Positions 38,770-46,581 of a stretch of 64,000 nt of DNA are shown in pieces. The translations under genes and the position numbers were made by a program. The notes beneath the pieces are model-generated. The model ran no database searches and was not told the DNA's origin. It saw nothing but the letters and a program-made list of their open reading frames with translations. Each line of letters begins with the position of its first letter. Position 1 is the stretch's first letter. This DNA comes from Pseudomonas cremoris (GTDB lineage Bacteria; Pseudomonadota; Gammaproteobacteria; Pseudomonadales; Pseudomonadaceae), in NCBI RefSeq assembly GCF_014230465.1, contig NZ_JAAXCY010000001.1, positions 558,001 through 622,000 of the forward strand, given 5' to 3'.

Positions 38770-40239
38770 TTACTCATGGGGAGGGCTAGCGACCGGACGA
38801 ACAAACGCGCGCTGTACACGCTCATACTGAGCCTGGGTCAATGGTGGAGGCGCCACAGCGCCCGCCAATGTCGTGGGCTCGCCGCCTACCCCTCGCGCCT
38901 GGATGACAAACAGGCGTACCTCGCCGCGACGGCCCCTCATCGTGCCCCGTGGCACGGTTTCGGCATCACGTTGAAAGCCCCCCATCCACAAGCGCCGACC
39001 TTGGGGTACACGAATAACAGTGCTCACACCCACGCTCCCCACCACCGCCGAAAGCTTGCGTTGCTTCTCCATGTCGATAGGGTGTTCGTCCACAGCAGTG
39101 AGCGACATCTCGATTTCATTGCCTGGGACAAAACGCGGCAACACGCTGATCTGGGTGCCATATCGCACAGGCTGCCATTCGCCGCTCTCCTCTCCTGGCC
39201 TTGGCAGGTAGAACGTCTGGTTATCGTGAAACACGAGCGGAACATTTTCCTGGCCAAGCATCACCGGCAGCGCCACCACCCGTGCGCGCCGACGCCGCTC
39301 CAGTGCGTTGATCAACGCCATCAGCCGGTTGTCTTCCAAGGGCTCCAGCACCCGGGTTGCAGCAAGCGAAGGGTTGGACTCGTCAAGCCAGCCGAGCTCC
39401 AATTTCTTGAGTTCTTCGTTATCCACGTCCACGACCCACAGCGAAACCTCCAGTTGCCGCTTAGGCACATCCAGCCTCGCGACAAGCTGTTCCAAGACAC
39501 TCACTTGGCCTGGCTTGCCCTTGATCAACAGACTGTTGGTATCCGGGAATGGAATTACCGAAAGGCCCTCGTCAGCCAACACGCCAAGCGACTGTTTCGC
39601 CCCCCCTTTGCGCTCACTGGCCAACAGGGAATCGATCATCGATGCCATCCCCGGCACATTGACCTTGTCATCGCCCATGGCGTATTGACGATCAGCCACG
39701 TGGGTATTGAATACCTGCACCACGCCGAACGCTTCCTTGCCTACGAGCAGTTCAGCCCGCTGGCGATCCATCATTTGTGCCAGTCGCAAGACCTGGTCGA
39801 CATAGTTAGGCGGTCCGGACAGGTAGAACATTCTCTGCCCGCTCTCACGCAAAGGATGTCGTGACTCGTCCAGTCCTGAGCGGCGCATGAGTTCACGCAG
39901 CCTCTCGACGGTAATGTGCCGCAGCGCCACCGCCGAGCTTTTGGCTTCACTCGATTCATAGAGGTGGAGCACCTGCCCGTCGCCATGCCAGATCAGGTCA
40001 TGTTGCCGAGCCGTTGCCTCCAGCACCTGCTGGGCCTTGCCAAAGTCGTAGGTCCCGGAAATACGCTGACGGCTCGCAGCCCGGCTGACAACGATGGGCA
40101 CCCCCAGTGGTACCGACAGCGCAGTAAAAAAGGTATGCAGGCTTTCATCCCGTGCCAGATAGGTTTCCCCCCACGCCGAAACGCAGACCAGCATCAACAA
40201 GGCGCACACAAGCCAGCGGCACAGCCAGTGACATCTCAT
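38770..40239 (-). CDS. InvG/SctC-like type III secretion secretin
   Basis: 489 residues from the ATG at 40239, chosen because it gives a normal signal peptide (MRCHWLCRWLVCALLMLVCV, cleavage near AWG). The N0-type domain (about 28-95) opens with LHTFFTALSVPLGVPIVVSR. The N1-type repeat contains YLSGPPNYVDQVLRLAQMMD, the signature of SctC ring proteins. An N3-like domain follows (with LSVIPFPDTNSLLIKGKPGQ), then the secretin barrel region (RRRRARVVALPVMLGQENVP ... VRYGTQISVLPRFVPGNEIE ... RLWMGGFQRDAE). It is shorter than InvG (about 560) but the barrel motifs look complete. No other apparatus gene (sctV, sctN, sctJ, sctR-U) is in the window. Confidence 0.82.
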   Translation of the reverse strand: MRCHWLCRWLVCALLMLVCVSAWGETYLARDESLHTFFTALSVPLGVPIVVSRAASRQRISGTYDFGKAQQVLEATARQHDLIWHGDGQVLHLYESSEAKSSAVALRHITVERLRELMRRSGLDESRHPLRESGQRMFYLSGPPNYVDQVLRLAQMMDRQRAELLVGKEAFGVVQVFNTHVADRQYAMGDDKVNVPGMASMIDSLLASERKGGAKQSLGVLADEGLSVIPFPDTNSLLIKGKPGQVSVLEQLVARLDVPKRQLEVSLWVVDVDNEELKKLELGWLDESNPSLAATRVLEPLEDNRLMALINALERRRRARVVALPVMLGQENVPLVFHDNQTFYLPRPGEESGEWQPVRYGTQISVLPRFVPGNEIEMSLTAVDEHPIDMEKQRKLSAVVGSVGVSTVIRVPQGRRLWMGGFQRDAETVPRGTMRGRRGEVRLFVIQARGVGGEPTTLAGAVAPPPLTQAQYERVQRAFVRPVASPPHE

Positions 40240-40367
40240 CGTCTTGGGAGTATCTGCGTACACCGTGGGTATCCTGGGCGGCCTGGCGAAAAGAAGCGGC
40301 CATACTGAAAGCCGGCGACGTTTCAATCTTGATGGAAAGTTGACGGCAGACCAGCACGGTCTATCCG

Positions 40368-40383
40368 TGGCATGTGCCTTGCT
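40368..40383 (+). promoter_or_regulatory. Sigma-54 promoter for nasS-nasT
   Basis: TGGCAT-GTGCC-TTGCT matches the -24/-12 consensus, with GG and GC separated by exactly 10 bases. The start site would be near 40394, giving a leader of about 118 bases before nasS. Nitrogen control through NtrC is expected from family knowledge; I did not find a convincing NtrC site. Confidence 0.7.
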
Positions 40384-40460
40384 TTGCTCTCTGCATCAGA
40401 GCACGCGCCAACGATGGAACGGGCTTACGGACAAAGGCGTCGTTACCTGCAGTGGCCTAC

Positions 40461-40491
40461 AGCGCCATCTGAAGGAACGGCGCTTTTTTTT
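40461..40491 (+). terminator. Terminator-like hairpin in the nasS leader
   Basis: Stem AGCGCC / GGCGCT with a 12-base loop, followed by eight T residues, ending 20 bases before the nasS start and downstream of the sigma-54 promoter. It would attenuate nasST unless antiterminated. Confidence 0.7.
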
Positions 40492-40511
40492 GAGCAATAA
40501 GGTAGGTATTG

Positions 40512-41738
40512 ATGAACGACGCGGTCGGAAACAGCCCGATAAAAGACCCGCTGGCCTGGGTCAACGGCAGTGACGCCCCGGAAAAGAGCGGCCTGGACCT
40601 GGGCTTCATGGCCTTGAGCGATTGTGCCTCGCTGGTGGTCACCGCCACCCAGGGGTTCGCCCAACCCTACGGGCTGACGCTGAACCTCAAGCGCCAATCC
40701 TCCTGGGCCAACCTGCGCGACAAACTGGTCAGTGGCGAACTGGATGCCGCCCACAGCCTGTATGGGCTGATCTACGCCGTTCACCTGGGCATCGGCGGCG
40801 TGGCGCCTACCGACATGGCGGTGCTGATGGGGCTGAACCAGAACGGCCAGAGCATCAACCTGTCCCGTGGCCTGCAACAGCAAGGGGTGATCACTCCTGA
40901 GGCACTGGATCGCCACGTGCACCAAAGCCGAACAAAACTGACGTTCGCGCAGACATTTCCCACCGGCACCCACGCCATGTGGCTGTATTACTGGTTGGCG
41001 AGCCAAGGCATTCATCCTTTGCAGGATGTGGACAGCGTAGTGGTACCGCCACCACAAATGGTTGCGCACCTGCAGGCTGATCGCATCGATGGCTTTTGCG
41101 TCGGCGAGCCCTGGTGCGCCAGTGCGGTAAAGCAAAACCAGGGCTTCACCCTGGCGACCACCCAGGCCATCTGGCCGGATCATCCAGAAAAGGTCCTCGG
41201 CTGCACCCAAGCGTTCGTCGACCAGTACCCCAATACCGCACGAGTGTTGGTAATGGCAATTTTGGAGGCCAGCCGTTTTATCGAACAGAACACCGAAAAC
41301 CGCCGCTCCACAGCGCAACTGCTCAGTGGCCGCGAGTACCTGGATGCTCCACTCGACTGCATCGAGCCCCGTTTGTTGGGGGCTTACGAAGACGGTCTGG
41401 GTAACCAATGGCAAGACCCCCACGCCCTGCGGTTTTTCGCCGAGGGCAAAGTGAACCTGCCGTACCTCTCCGACGGCATGTGGTTCATGACCCAGTTCCG
41501 CCGCTGGGGCCTGCTGCGCGAAGACCCGGACTACCTCGGCGTTGCCCGCCAGGTACAACAATTGGCGCTATACCGCCAGGCCGCCGAGGCGATAGGTGTC
41601 GCGGCCAACCTCGATGACATGCGCAGCAGCCAGTTGATCGACGGCAAGGTCTGGGACGGCTCCGATCCGACTGGCTACGCCCGCAGCTTCCGCCTGCACG
41701 CAATGGCCGAGCACGCCAGCCGCCAAGCGTTGCGCTGA
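40512..41738 (+). CDS. nasS: NasS-type nitrate-sensing protein
   Basis: 408 residues from the ATG at 40512 (AGG upstream). It belongs to the CmpA/NrtA binding-protein family (GLDLGFMALSDCASLVVTAT at the start of the fold, SLYGLIYAVHLGIGG, FPTGTHAMWLYYWLASQGIH) but has no signal peptide. That is the hallmark of NasS: a cytoplasmic nitrate sensor that holds the antiterminator NasT inactive until nitrate or nitrite binds. NasT is encoded 13 bases downstream in the same operon. Preceded by a sigma-54 promoter and a terminator hairpin. Confidence 0.92.
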   Translation: MNDAVGNSPIKDPLAWVNGSDAPEKSGLDLGFMALSDCASLVVTATQGFAQPYGLTLNLKRQSSWANLRDKLVSGELDAAHSLYGLIYAVHLGIGGVAPTDMAVLMGLNQNGQSINLSRGLQQQGVITPEALDRHVHQSRTKLTFAQTFPTGTHAMWLYYWLASQGIHPLQDVDSVVVPPPQMVAHLQADRIDGFCVGEPWCASAVKQNQGFTLATTQAIWPDHPEKVLGCTQAFVDQYPNTARVLVMAILEASRFIEQNTENRRSTAQLLSGREYLDAPLDCIEPRLLGAYEDGLGNQWQDPHALRFFAEGKVNLPYLSDGMWFMTQFRRWGLLREDPDYLGVARQVQQLALYRQAAEAIGVAANLDDMRSSQLIDGKVWDGSDPTGYARSFRLHAMAEHASRQALR

Positions 41739-41751
41739 CAGGAGCCACGAC

Positions 41752-42327
41752 ATGCTGCGAATCCTGTTGATCAACGACACCCCGCGCAAGGTTGGCCGCC
41801 TTAGAACGGCACTGATCGAAGCCGGTTTTGAGGTGATCGATGAGTCCGGCCTGATCATCGACCTGCCCGCGCGCGTCGAAACGGTGCGCCCGGATGTAAT
41901 CCTGATCGATACCGAGTCACCGGGCCGCGACGTGATGGAACAAGTGGTGCTGGTGAGCCGCGATCAGCCGCGGCCGATCGTGATGTTTACCGATGAGCAT
42001 GACCCGAACGTGATGCGCCAGGCGATCAAGTCCGGTGTCAGCGCCTACATTGTGGAAGGCATCCAGGCCCAGCGCCTGCAACCGATTCTCGACGTGGCCA
42101 TGGCCCGCTTCGAAAGCGACCAGGCGTTGCGCGCTCAGTTGCAGGCACGCGACCAGCAACTGGCCGAACGCAAACGCATAGAGCTGGCCAAGGGCATGTT
42201 GATGAAAATGAAGCACTGCAATGAGGAAGAGGCCTACACCCTGATGCGCCGCCAAGCCATGAGCCGGCAGCAGAAACTGATCCAAGTGGCGGAGCAGATC
42301 ATCGCCATGAGTGAGCTGCTCGGCTGA
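41752..42327 (+). CDS. nasT: NasT, ANTAR-domain transcription antiterminator
   Basis: 191 residues. N-terminal pseudo-receiver domain (MLRILLINDTP, VILIDTESPGRDVME) and C-terminal ANTAR RNA-binding domain from about residue 130 (RKRIELAKGMLMKMKHCNEE, then EAYTLMRRQAMSRQQKL). When released from NasS it binds two-hairpin leader RNAs and prevents termination. A fitting target lies directly downstream, in front of the nitrate transporter gene. Confidence 0.95.
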   Translation: MLRILLINDTPRKVGRLRTALIEAGFEVIDESGLIIDLPARVETVRPDVILIDTESPGRDVMEQVVLVSRDQPRPIVMFTDEHDPNVMRQAIKSGVSAYIVEGIQAQRLQPILDVAMARFESDQALRAQLQARDQQLAERKRIELAKGMLMKMKHCNEEEAYTLMRRQAMSRQQKLIQVAEQIIAMSELLG

Positions 42328-42329
42328 TT

Positions 42330-42345
42330 TGGCGCAGCTCTTGCT
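42330..42345 (+). promoter_or_regulatory. Sigma-54 promoter for the nitrate transporter gene
   Basis: TGGCGC-AGCTC-TTGCT starts 3 bases after the nasT stop, with GG and GC 10 bases apart as required for -24/-12. The predicted start, about 42356, falls only a few bases before the first ANTAR hairpin at 42360, which supports both assignments. Confidence 0.72.
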
Positions 42346-42359
42346 AAAGGATATTCACA

Positions 42360-42441
42360 GGTAACCAACGGCGGTTGCCCCTCCACGACAAAGACGTCGC
42401 ACATCCGGTTTGCCCTCGCGAACCTGGTGGCGGCGTTTTTT
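42360..42441 (+). promoter_or_regulatory. ANTAR-type antitermination leader with overlapping terminator
   Basis: Hairpin P1 is GGTAACC-[AACGGC]-GGTTGCC (42360-42379). Hairpin P2 is CGAC-[AAAGAC]-GTCG (42386-42399). Both loops are six bases with A at position 1 and G at position 4, the known recognition pattern of ANTAR proteins. The 3' strand of P2 is reused in a terminator: GTCGC-A-CATCCGGTT pairs with AACCTGGTG-GCGGC (42396-42434), followed by GTTTTTT. P2 and the terminator are therefore mutually exclusive. NasT is the expected protein. Confidence 0.88.
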
Positions 42442-42538
42442 CGTTTTGGCCCTGCTAACACGGGGCGGGTGGGGCAGCCTGAGCCGGCTGTTCCATCACT
42501 CGGCCTTCTTACAAGACTTCCTACCGTTGAGGTGCGTG

Positions 42539-43750
42539 ATGAAATCAAGCTTCTGGAAATCCGGGCACACCCCGACCCTGTTTGCCGCGTTCCTGTATTT
42601 CGACTTGAGCTTCATGGTCTGGTACCTGCTGGGCCCCCTGGCCGTGCAAATTGCCGCCGATTTGCACCTGACCACCCAACAGCGCGGCCTGGTGGTAGCG
42701 ACGCCAATTCTGGCGGGCGCGGTACTACGTTTCCTGATGGGCATGCTGGCGGACAAATTGTCGCCCAAGACCGCTGGCCTGATTGGCCAGGTGATTGTCA
42801 TCGCCGCATTGTTCGGCGCCTGGAAACTGGGGATCCACAGTTACGAACAGGCATTACTGCTGGGGGTGTTCCTCGGTATGGCCGGGGCGTCCTTTGCGGT
42901 GGCGCTGCCACTGGCGTCGCAGTGGTATCCGGCCGAGCATCAAGGCAAGGCGATGGGGATAGCCGGGGCGGGCAACTCCGGTACGGTGTTCGCCGCGCTG
43001 CTCGCACCGGTGCTAGCGGCGGCGTTCGGCTGGAGCAACGTATTTGGCTTCGCATTGATTCCACTGGTACTCACCCTGATTGTTTTCGCCTGGCTGGCCC
43101 GCAATGCCCCTGAGCGGCCGAAAGCCAAATCCATGGCCGACTACTTCAAGGCCCTGGGCGACCGTGACAGCTGGTGGTTCATGTTTTTCTACAGCGTCAC
43201 CTTCGGTGGCTTTATCGGCCTGGCAAGCGCCCTGCCCGGCTACTTCAACGATCAGTACGGCCTGAGCCCGGTGACCGCCGGCTACTACACCGCCGCCTGC
43301 GTGTTCGGCGGTAGCCTGATGCGCCCACTGGGCGGGGCCCTGGCGGACCGATTCGGCGGGATTCGTACCCTGCTGGGCATGTACAGCGTGGCAGCAATCT
43401 GCATCGCGGCAGTCGGTTTCAACCTGCCAAGCTCCTACGCGGCACTGGCGCTTTTCGTCTGCACCATGCTCGGCCTCGGCGCAGGAAATGGCGCGGTGTT
43501 TCAATTGGTACCCCAACGCTTCCGTCGCGAAATCGGCGTAATGACCGGCCTGATCGGCATGGCCGGTGGCATCGGCGGCTTCGCCCTGGCGGCAGGCATG
43601 GGCGCGATCAAGCAAAGCACCGGCAGCTATCAAATGGCCTTGTGGTTATTTGCCAGCCTGGGTGTACTCGCCTGGTTCGGCCTGCATGGCGTGAAGCGTC
43701 GCTGGAGAACAACGTGGGGCTCGGCTGCCGTCACGGCTGCGCGGGTCTGA
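42539..43750 (+). CDS. nasA: NarK/NasA-type nitrate/nitrite MFS transporter
   Basis: 403-residue inner-membrane protein with about 12 transmembrane helices. The first helices contain TLFAAFLYFDLSFMVWYLLG, with the substrate-binding region and arginine-bearing motifs typical of the nitrate porter family (AGAVLRFLMGMLADKLSPKT; GAGNSGTVFAALLAPVLAAA; GGSLMRPLGGALADRFGGIR). Nitrate signature motifs GAGNSG and GAGNGA are both present. Start ATG at 42539 with GAGG 9 bases upstream. Controlled by the leader at 42360. Its stop shares a base with the start of the next gene (TGATG). Confidence 0.93.
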   Translation: MKSSFWKSGHTPTLFAAFLYFDLSFMVWYLLGPLAVQIAADLHLTTQQRGLVVATPILAGAVLRFLMGMLADKLSPKTAGLIGQVIVIAALFGAWKLGIHSYEQALLLGVFLGMAGASFAVALPLASQWYPAEHQGKAMGIAGAGNSGTVFAALLAPVLAAAFGWSNVFGFALIPLVLTLIVFAWLARNAPERPKAKSMADYFKALGDRDSWWFMFFYSVTFGGFIGLASALPGYFNDQYGLSPVTAGYYTAACVFGGSLMRPLGGALADRFGGIRTLLGMYSVAAICIAAVGFNLPSSYAALALFVCTMLGLGAGNGAVFQLVPQRFRREIGVMTGLIGMAGGIGGFALAAGMGAIKQSTGSYQMALWLFASLGVLAWFGLHGVKRRWRTTWGSAAVTAARV

Positions 43751-45420
43751 TGAGCCTGCAACTGAGCATCGCCCATGCCAGCGCTATCGGCCCCAGGGCC
43801 GAAAACCAGGACGCGCTGCGGGTAGTAACGCCCGCAACGGAACTGGCGGCGAGCAAAGGCTACCTGTGCGCCATAGCAGATGGCGTCAGCCAGTGTGCCG
43901 ACGGCGGACTCGCCGCCCGCGCGACCTTGCAGGCACTGGCGCTGGACTATTACGCCACACCCCAAACCTGGGGCGTGGCCCAGGCCTTGGAGCGACTGCT
44001 GCTGGCGCAAAATCGCTGGTTGCAGGCCAATGGCGGTGGCCAGCCCTTGCTGACCACCCTCAGTGCCCTGGTGTTTCGCGGCCAGCGCTTTACCCTGGCC
44101 CATGTCGGCGATTGTCGCGTGTATCGCTGGCTAGACGGCGAGTTGCAGCGCATCAGCGAAGATCACGTGTGGGAGCAACCGGGCATGCAGCATGTGCTCA
44201 AGCGCGCCCTCGGCCTGGATCAACATCTGGTGGTAGATTTTCTGGACGGCCAGTTGCGTGAAGGCGAGTGCTTCCTGCTGCTCAGCGATGGTGTGTGGGC
44301 AACGCTGGGCGATCACAGCATCCGGACGATTTTGCGGGAACAATCGGATCTGGATCTGGCGGTCAGCACCTTGGTGAATGCAGCACACCTAGCGGGCAGC
44401 CAGGACAATGCCAGCGCCCTGATGGTGCGCATCGATAGCCTGGGGGCGGCCACACTCGGCGACGCACTGGTGCAATTGCAGCAATGGCCAGTGCCGCCTC
44501 TCTTGAAGGCCGGGCAACAGTTTGAAGGCTGGCAGGTAGAAACCTTGCACGCGCAAAGTCGCCAGTCGTTGCTGTATCGGGTACGCGATGCCCAGCAGCA
44601 ACCTTGGCTGCTGAAAACCCTGCCGTTGAGCCGCGACGATGAGCATGATGCCGGCCAGGCGTTGTTGTCGGAAGAATGGTTTTTACGGCGGGTTGCCGGC
44701 CGCGGCTTTCCTGAAGTCCACGTCGCTAGCGGGCGTCAGCATTTGTACTACGTGATGCGTGAATATCCCGGAAAAACCCTCGCCGAGCTGTTCCAGCAGC
44801 AAGGCGCCCTGCCCTTGGCGCAATGGCAGTCGGTTGCCGAGCGGTTGCTGCGGGCGGTGGGCATGCTGCATCGACGGCAGATCCTGCACCGCGATATCAA
44901 GCCGGAAAACCTGCTGCTAGGGGACGATGGCGAACTGCGGGTACTGGATTTCGGCCTAGCCTACTGCCCTGGCCTCTCGCAAGACCGTGCCCACGTGCTG
45001 CCGGGTACGCCGAGTTTTATTGCGCCTGAGGCATTCAATGGCGACGTTCCTACACCACAACAGGATTTGTATAGCGTTGGAGTAACCCTCTTCTACCTAC
45101 TGACAGGGCACTATCCCTACGGTGAAATCGAAGCTTTCCAGCGACCCCGGTTCACCCAACCTGTCAGCGCCAGCCGTTACCGACCTGACTTGCCGGATTG
45201 GTTGACCCTCAGCCTGGAACGGGCCGTGGGCGCACAACCGGCACAGCGTTATGAAACCGCAGAAGAATGGTTGCTCGCGCTGGAACAAGCAGATCGCCAG
45301 GAGCTGAACATCCGCCCCAAGCCGTTGCTGGAACGTGAACCGTTGAAGGTGTGGCGCACCCTTGGGTTGATCTCGATGCTGATCAATCTGGTGTTCTTGT
45401 ATTGGCTTTTTCACAGCTGA
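43750..45420 (+). CDS. PP2C phosphatase-Ser/Thr kinase fusion protein
   Basis: 556 residues. Residues 1-235 are a PP2C-like phosphatase: ENQDALRVV, IADGVSQCADGG, HVGDCRVYRW, LLSDGVWATLGD and QDNASAL carry the metal-binding aspartates. Residues about 255-520 are a Hanks-type kinase: catalytic loop HRDIKPENLLL, DFGLAY, and GTPSFIAPEAF. The C-terminal 20 residues form one transmembrane helix (LGLISMLINLVFLYWLFHS), so the enzyme faces the cytoplasm from the inner membrane. It overlaps the transporter gene by one base. The same fusion accompanies nitrate assimilation genes in P. aeruginosa (PA1782). Its phosphorylation target is unknown. Confidence 0.92.
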   Translation: MSLQLSIAHASAIGPRAENQDALRVVTPATELAASKGYLCAIADGVSQCADGGLAARATLQALALDYYATPQTWGVAQALERLLLAQNRWLQANGGGQPLLTTLSALVFRGQRFTLAHVGDCRVYRWLDGELQRISEDHVWEQPGMQHVLKRALGLDQHLVVDFLDGQLREGECFLLLSDGVWATLGDHSIRTILREQSDLDLAVSTLVNAAHLAGSQDNASALMVRIDSLGAATLGDALVQLQQWPVPPLLKAGQQFEGWQVETLHAQSRQSLLYRVRDAQQQPWLLKTLPLSRDDEHDAGQALLSEEWFLRRVAGRGFPEVHVASGRQHLYYVMREYPGKTLAELFQQQGALPLAQWQSVAERLLRAVGMLHRRQILHRDIKPENLLLGDDGELRVLDFGLAYCPGLSQDRAHVLPGTPSFIAPEAFNGDVPTPQQDLYSVGVTLFYLLTGHYPYGEIEAFQRPRFTQPVSASRYRPDLPDWLTLSLERAVGAQPAQRYETAEEWLLALEQADRQELNIRPKPLLEREPLKVWRTLGLISMLINLVFLYWLFHS

Positions 45421-45450
45421 ACCAAGCCTGAGGTTAATTTCAGGCAAAAA

Positions 45451-45476
45451 AAAGCCCGGCCTAAGCCGGGCTTTTT
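45451..45476. terminator. Bidirectional terminator between kinase gene and oprF
   Basis: Eight-base stem AGCCCGGC / GCCGGGCT, CTAA loop, A run on one side and T run on the other. It serves both convergent genes and occupies nearly the whole gap. Confidence 0.94.
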
Positions 45477-45490
45477 CGACTACTCAGTAA

Positions 45491-46474
45491 TTACTGAGCA
45501 GCTTGAGCTTCTACCGAGGCTTCTACGCGACGGTTGATAGCACGGCCTGCTTCAGTTGCGTTGTCAGCAACTGGACGGGATTTACCGTAGCCAACCGAGC
45601 TAACGCGGTTAGGAGCGATACCGTCTTTGACCAGAACTTGCTTGACCGCGTCAGCACGACGCTGGGACAGCTTCTGGTTGTAAGCGTCTGGACCTACGGA
45701 GTCAGTGTGACCTTCAACCACGGTGGTGGTTTGTGGGTACTGCTTCATGAAGTCGGCCAGGTTTTTCACGTCGCCGTAGCTGTTAGGCTTAACAACGGAC
45801 TTGTCGAAGTCGAACTTGACGTCCAGCTCAACACGAACAACCTGAGCAACTGGAGCTTCTGGCTCTGGAGTTGGCTCTGGAGCTGGTGCTGGGGTAGGAG
45901 CTGGAGCAACTGCGCCAGCGTTGCCGCCGAAGTTCACACCCAGGCCGACCAGTGCGGAGTAATCCCACTTGCCGTTGTCCAGGTTGTAGTCAGACTCAAC
46001 ACCAGCACGGGCGAACAGGTTGTTGGTGAAGTAGTACTTCACACCAGCGCCAGCGATAGCCAGGGTCGACTGGTCGCGACCGCTGTGGCCGTCAGCCTGT
46101 ACGTTGGTACGGGACTGGTGACCAAAACCACCTTCTACGTATGGACGCAGGGAATCAACGCCGGCCTGACCGAAGTGGTACTGAGCAGTCACGCTGCCAG
46201 TGTCACCTTTGATCTTCTGGTTGCCAGTACCGTCGTTCGAACGGGTGTGGTTGGTGGTGTCGTAGTTCAGGTTGATCGACACGTCGTCGGTCAAGAAGTA
46301 ACCGATGCTTGCGCCAGGGTTGTAGCCGTCTTCGATGTGCTTGACGCTATCGTTGAACTGCTTTTTGTAGAACAGCTGGCCTTCAACTGCGCCTTGGCCT
46401 TGTGCCAGTGCGCCGAAAGAAGTGGCCGCAATAAGAGTACCAATGGCCAAGCCCAAGGTGTTTTTCAGTTTCAT
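45491..46474 (-). CDS. oprF: Major outer-membrane porin OprF
   Basis: 327 residues with a signal peptide (MKLKNTLGLAIGTLIAATSF, cleavage after ALA). The N-terminal eight-stranded barrel (about 25-180) belongs to the OprF family. A Pro/Ala/Glu hinge (PAPTPAPAPEPTPEPEAP) leads to an OmpA-type peptidoglycan-binding domain (FDFDKSVVKPNSY, VEGHTDSVGPDAYNQKLSQR). It contains no cysteine at all, whereas P. aeruginosa OprF has two disulfides in the linker region. Slow general porin and structural link between outer membrane and cell wall. Preceded by sigX in the same direction. Confidence 0.97.
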   Translation of the reverse strand: MKLKNTLGLAIGTLIAATSFGALAQGQGAVEGQLFYKKQFNDSVKHIEDGYNPGASIGYFLTDDVSINLNYDTTNHTRSNDGTGNQKIKGDTGSVTAQYHFGQAGVDSLRPYVEGGFGHQSRTNVQADGHSGRDQSTLAIAGAGVKYYFTNNLFARAGVESDYNLDNGKWDYSALVGLGVNFGGNAGAVAPAPTPAPAPEPTPEPEAPVAQVVRVELDVKFDFDKSVVKPNSYGDVKNLADFMKQYPQTTTVVEGHTDSVGPDAYNQKLSQRRADAVKQVLVKDGIAPNRVSSVGYGKSRPVADNATEAGRAINRRVEASVEAQAAQ

Positions 46475-46581
46475 CCGTTAAATCCCCATCTGGTGATTGT
46501 AAAGCAGTCCCACAAACCGGGGGACAACTCGGCGACAAGTCTAACAGAACTTGCCTACACGTAAGAGATATTTGCCACGCA

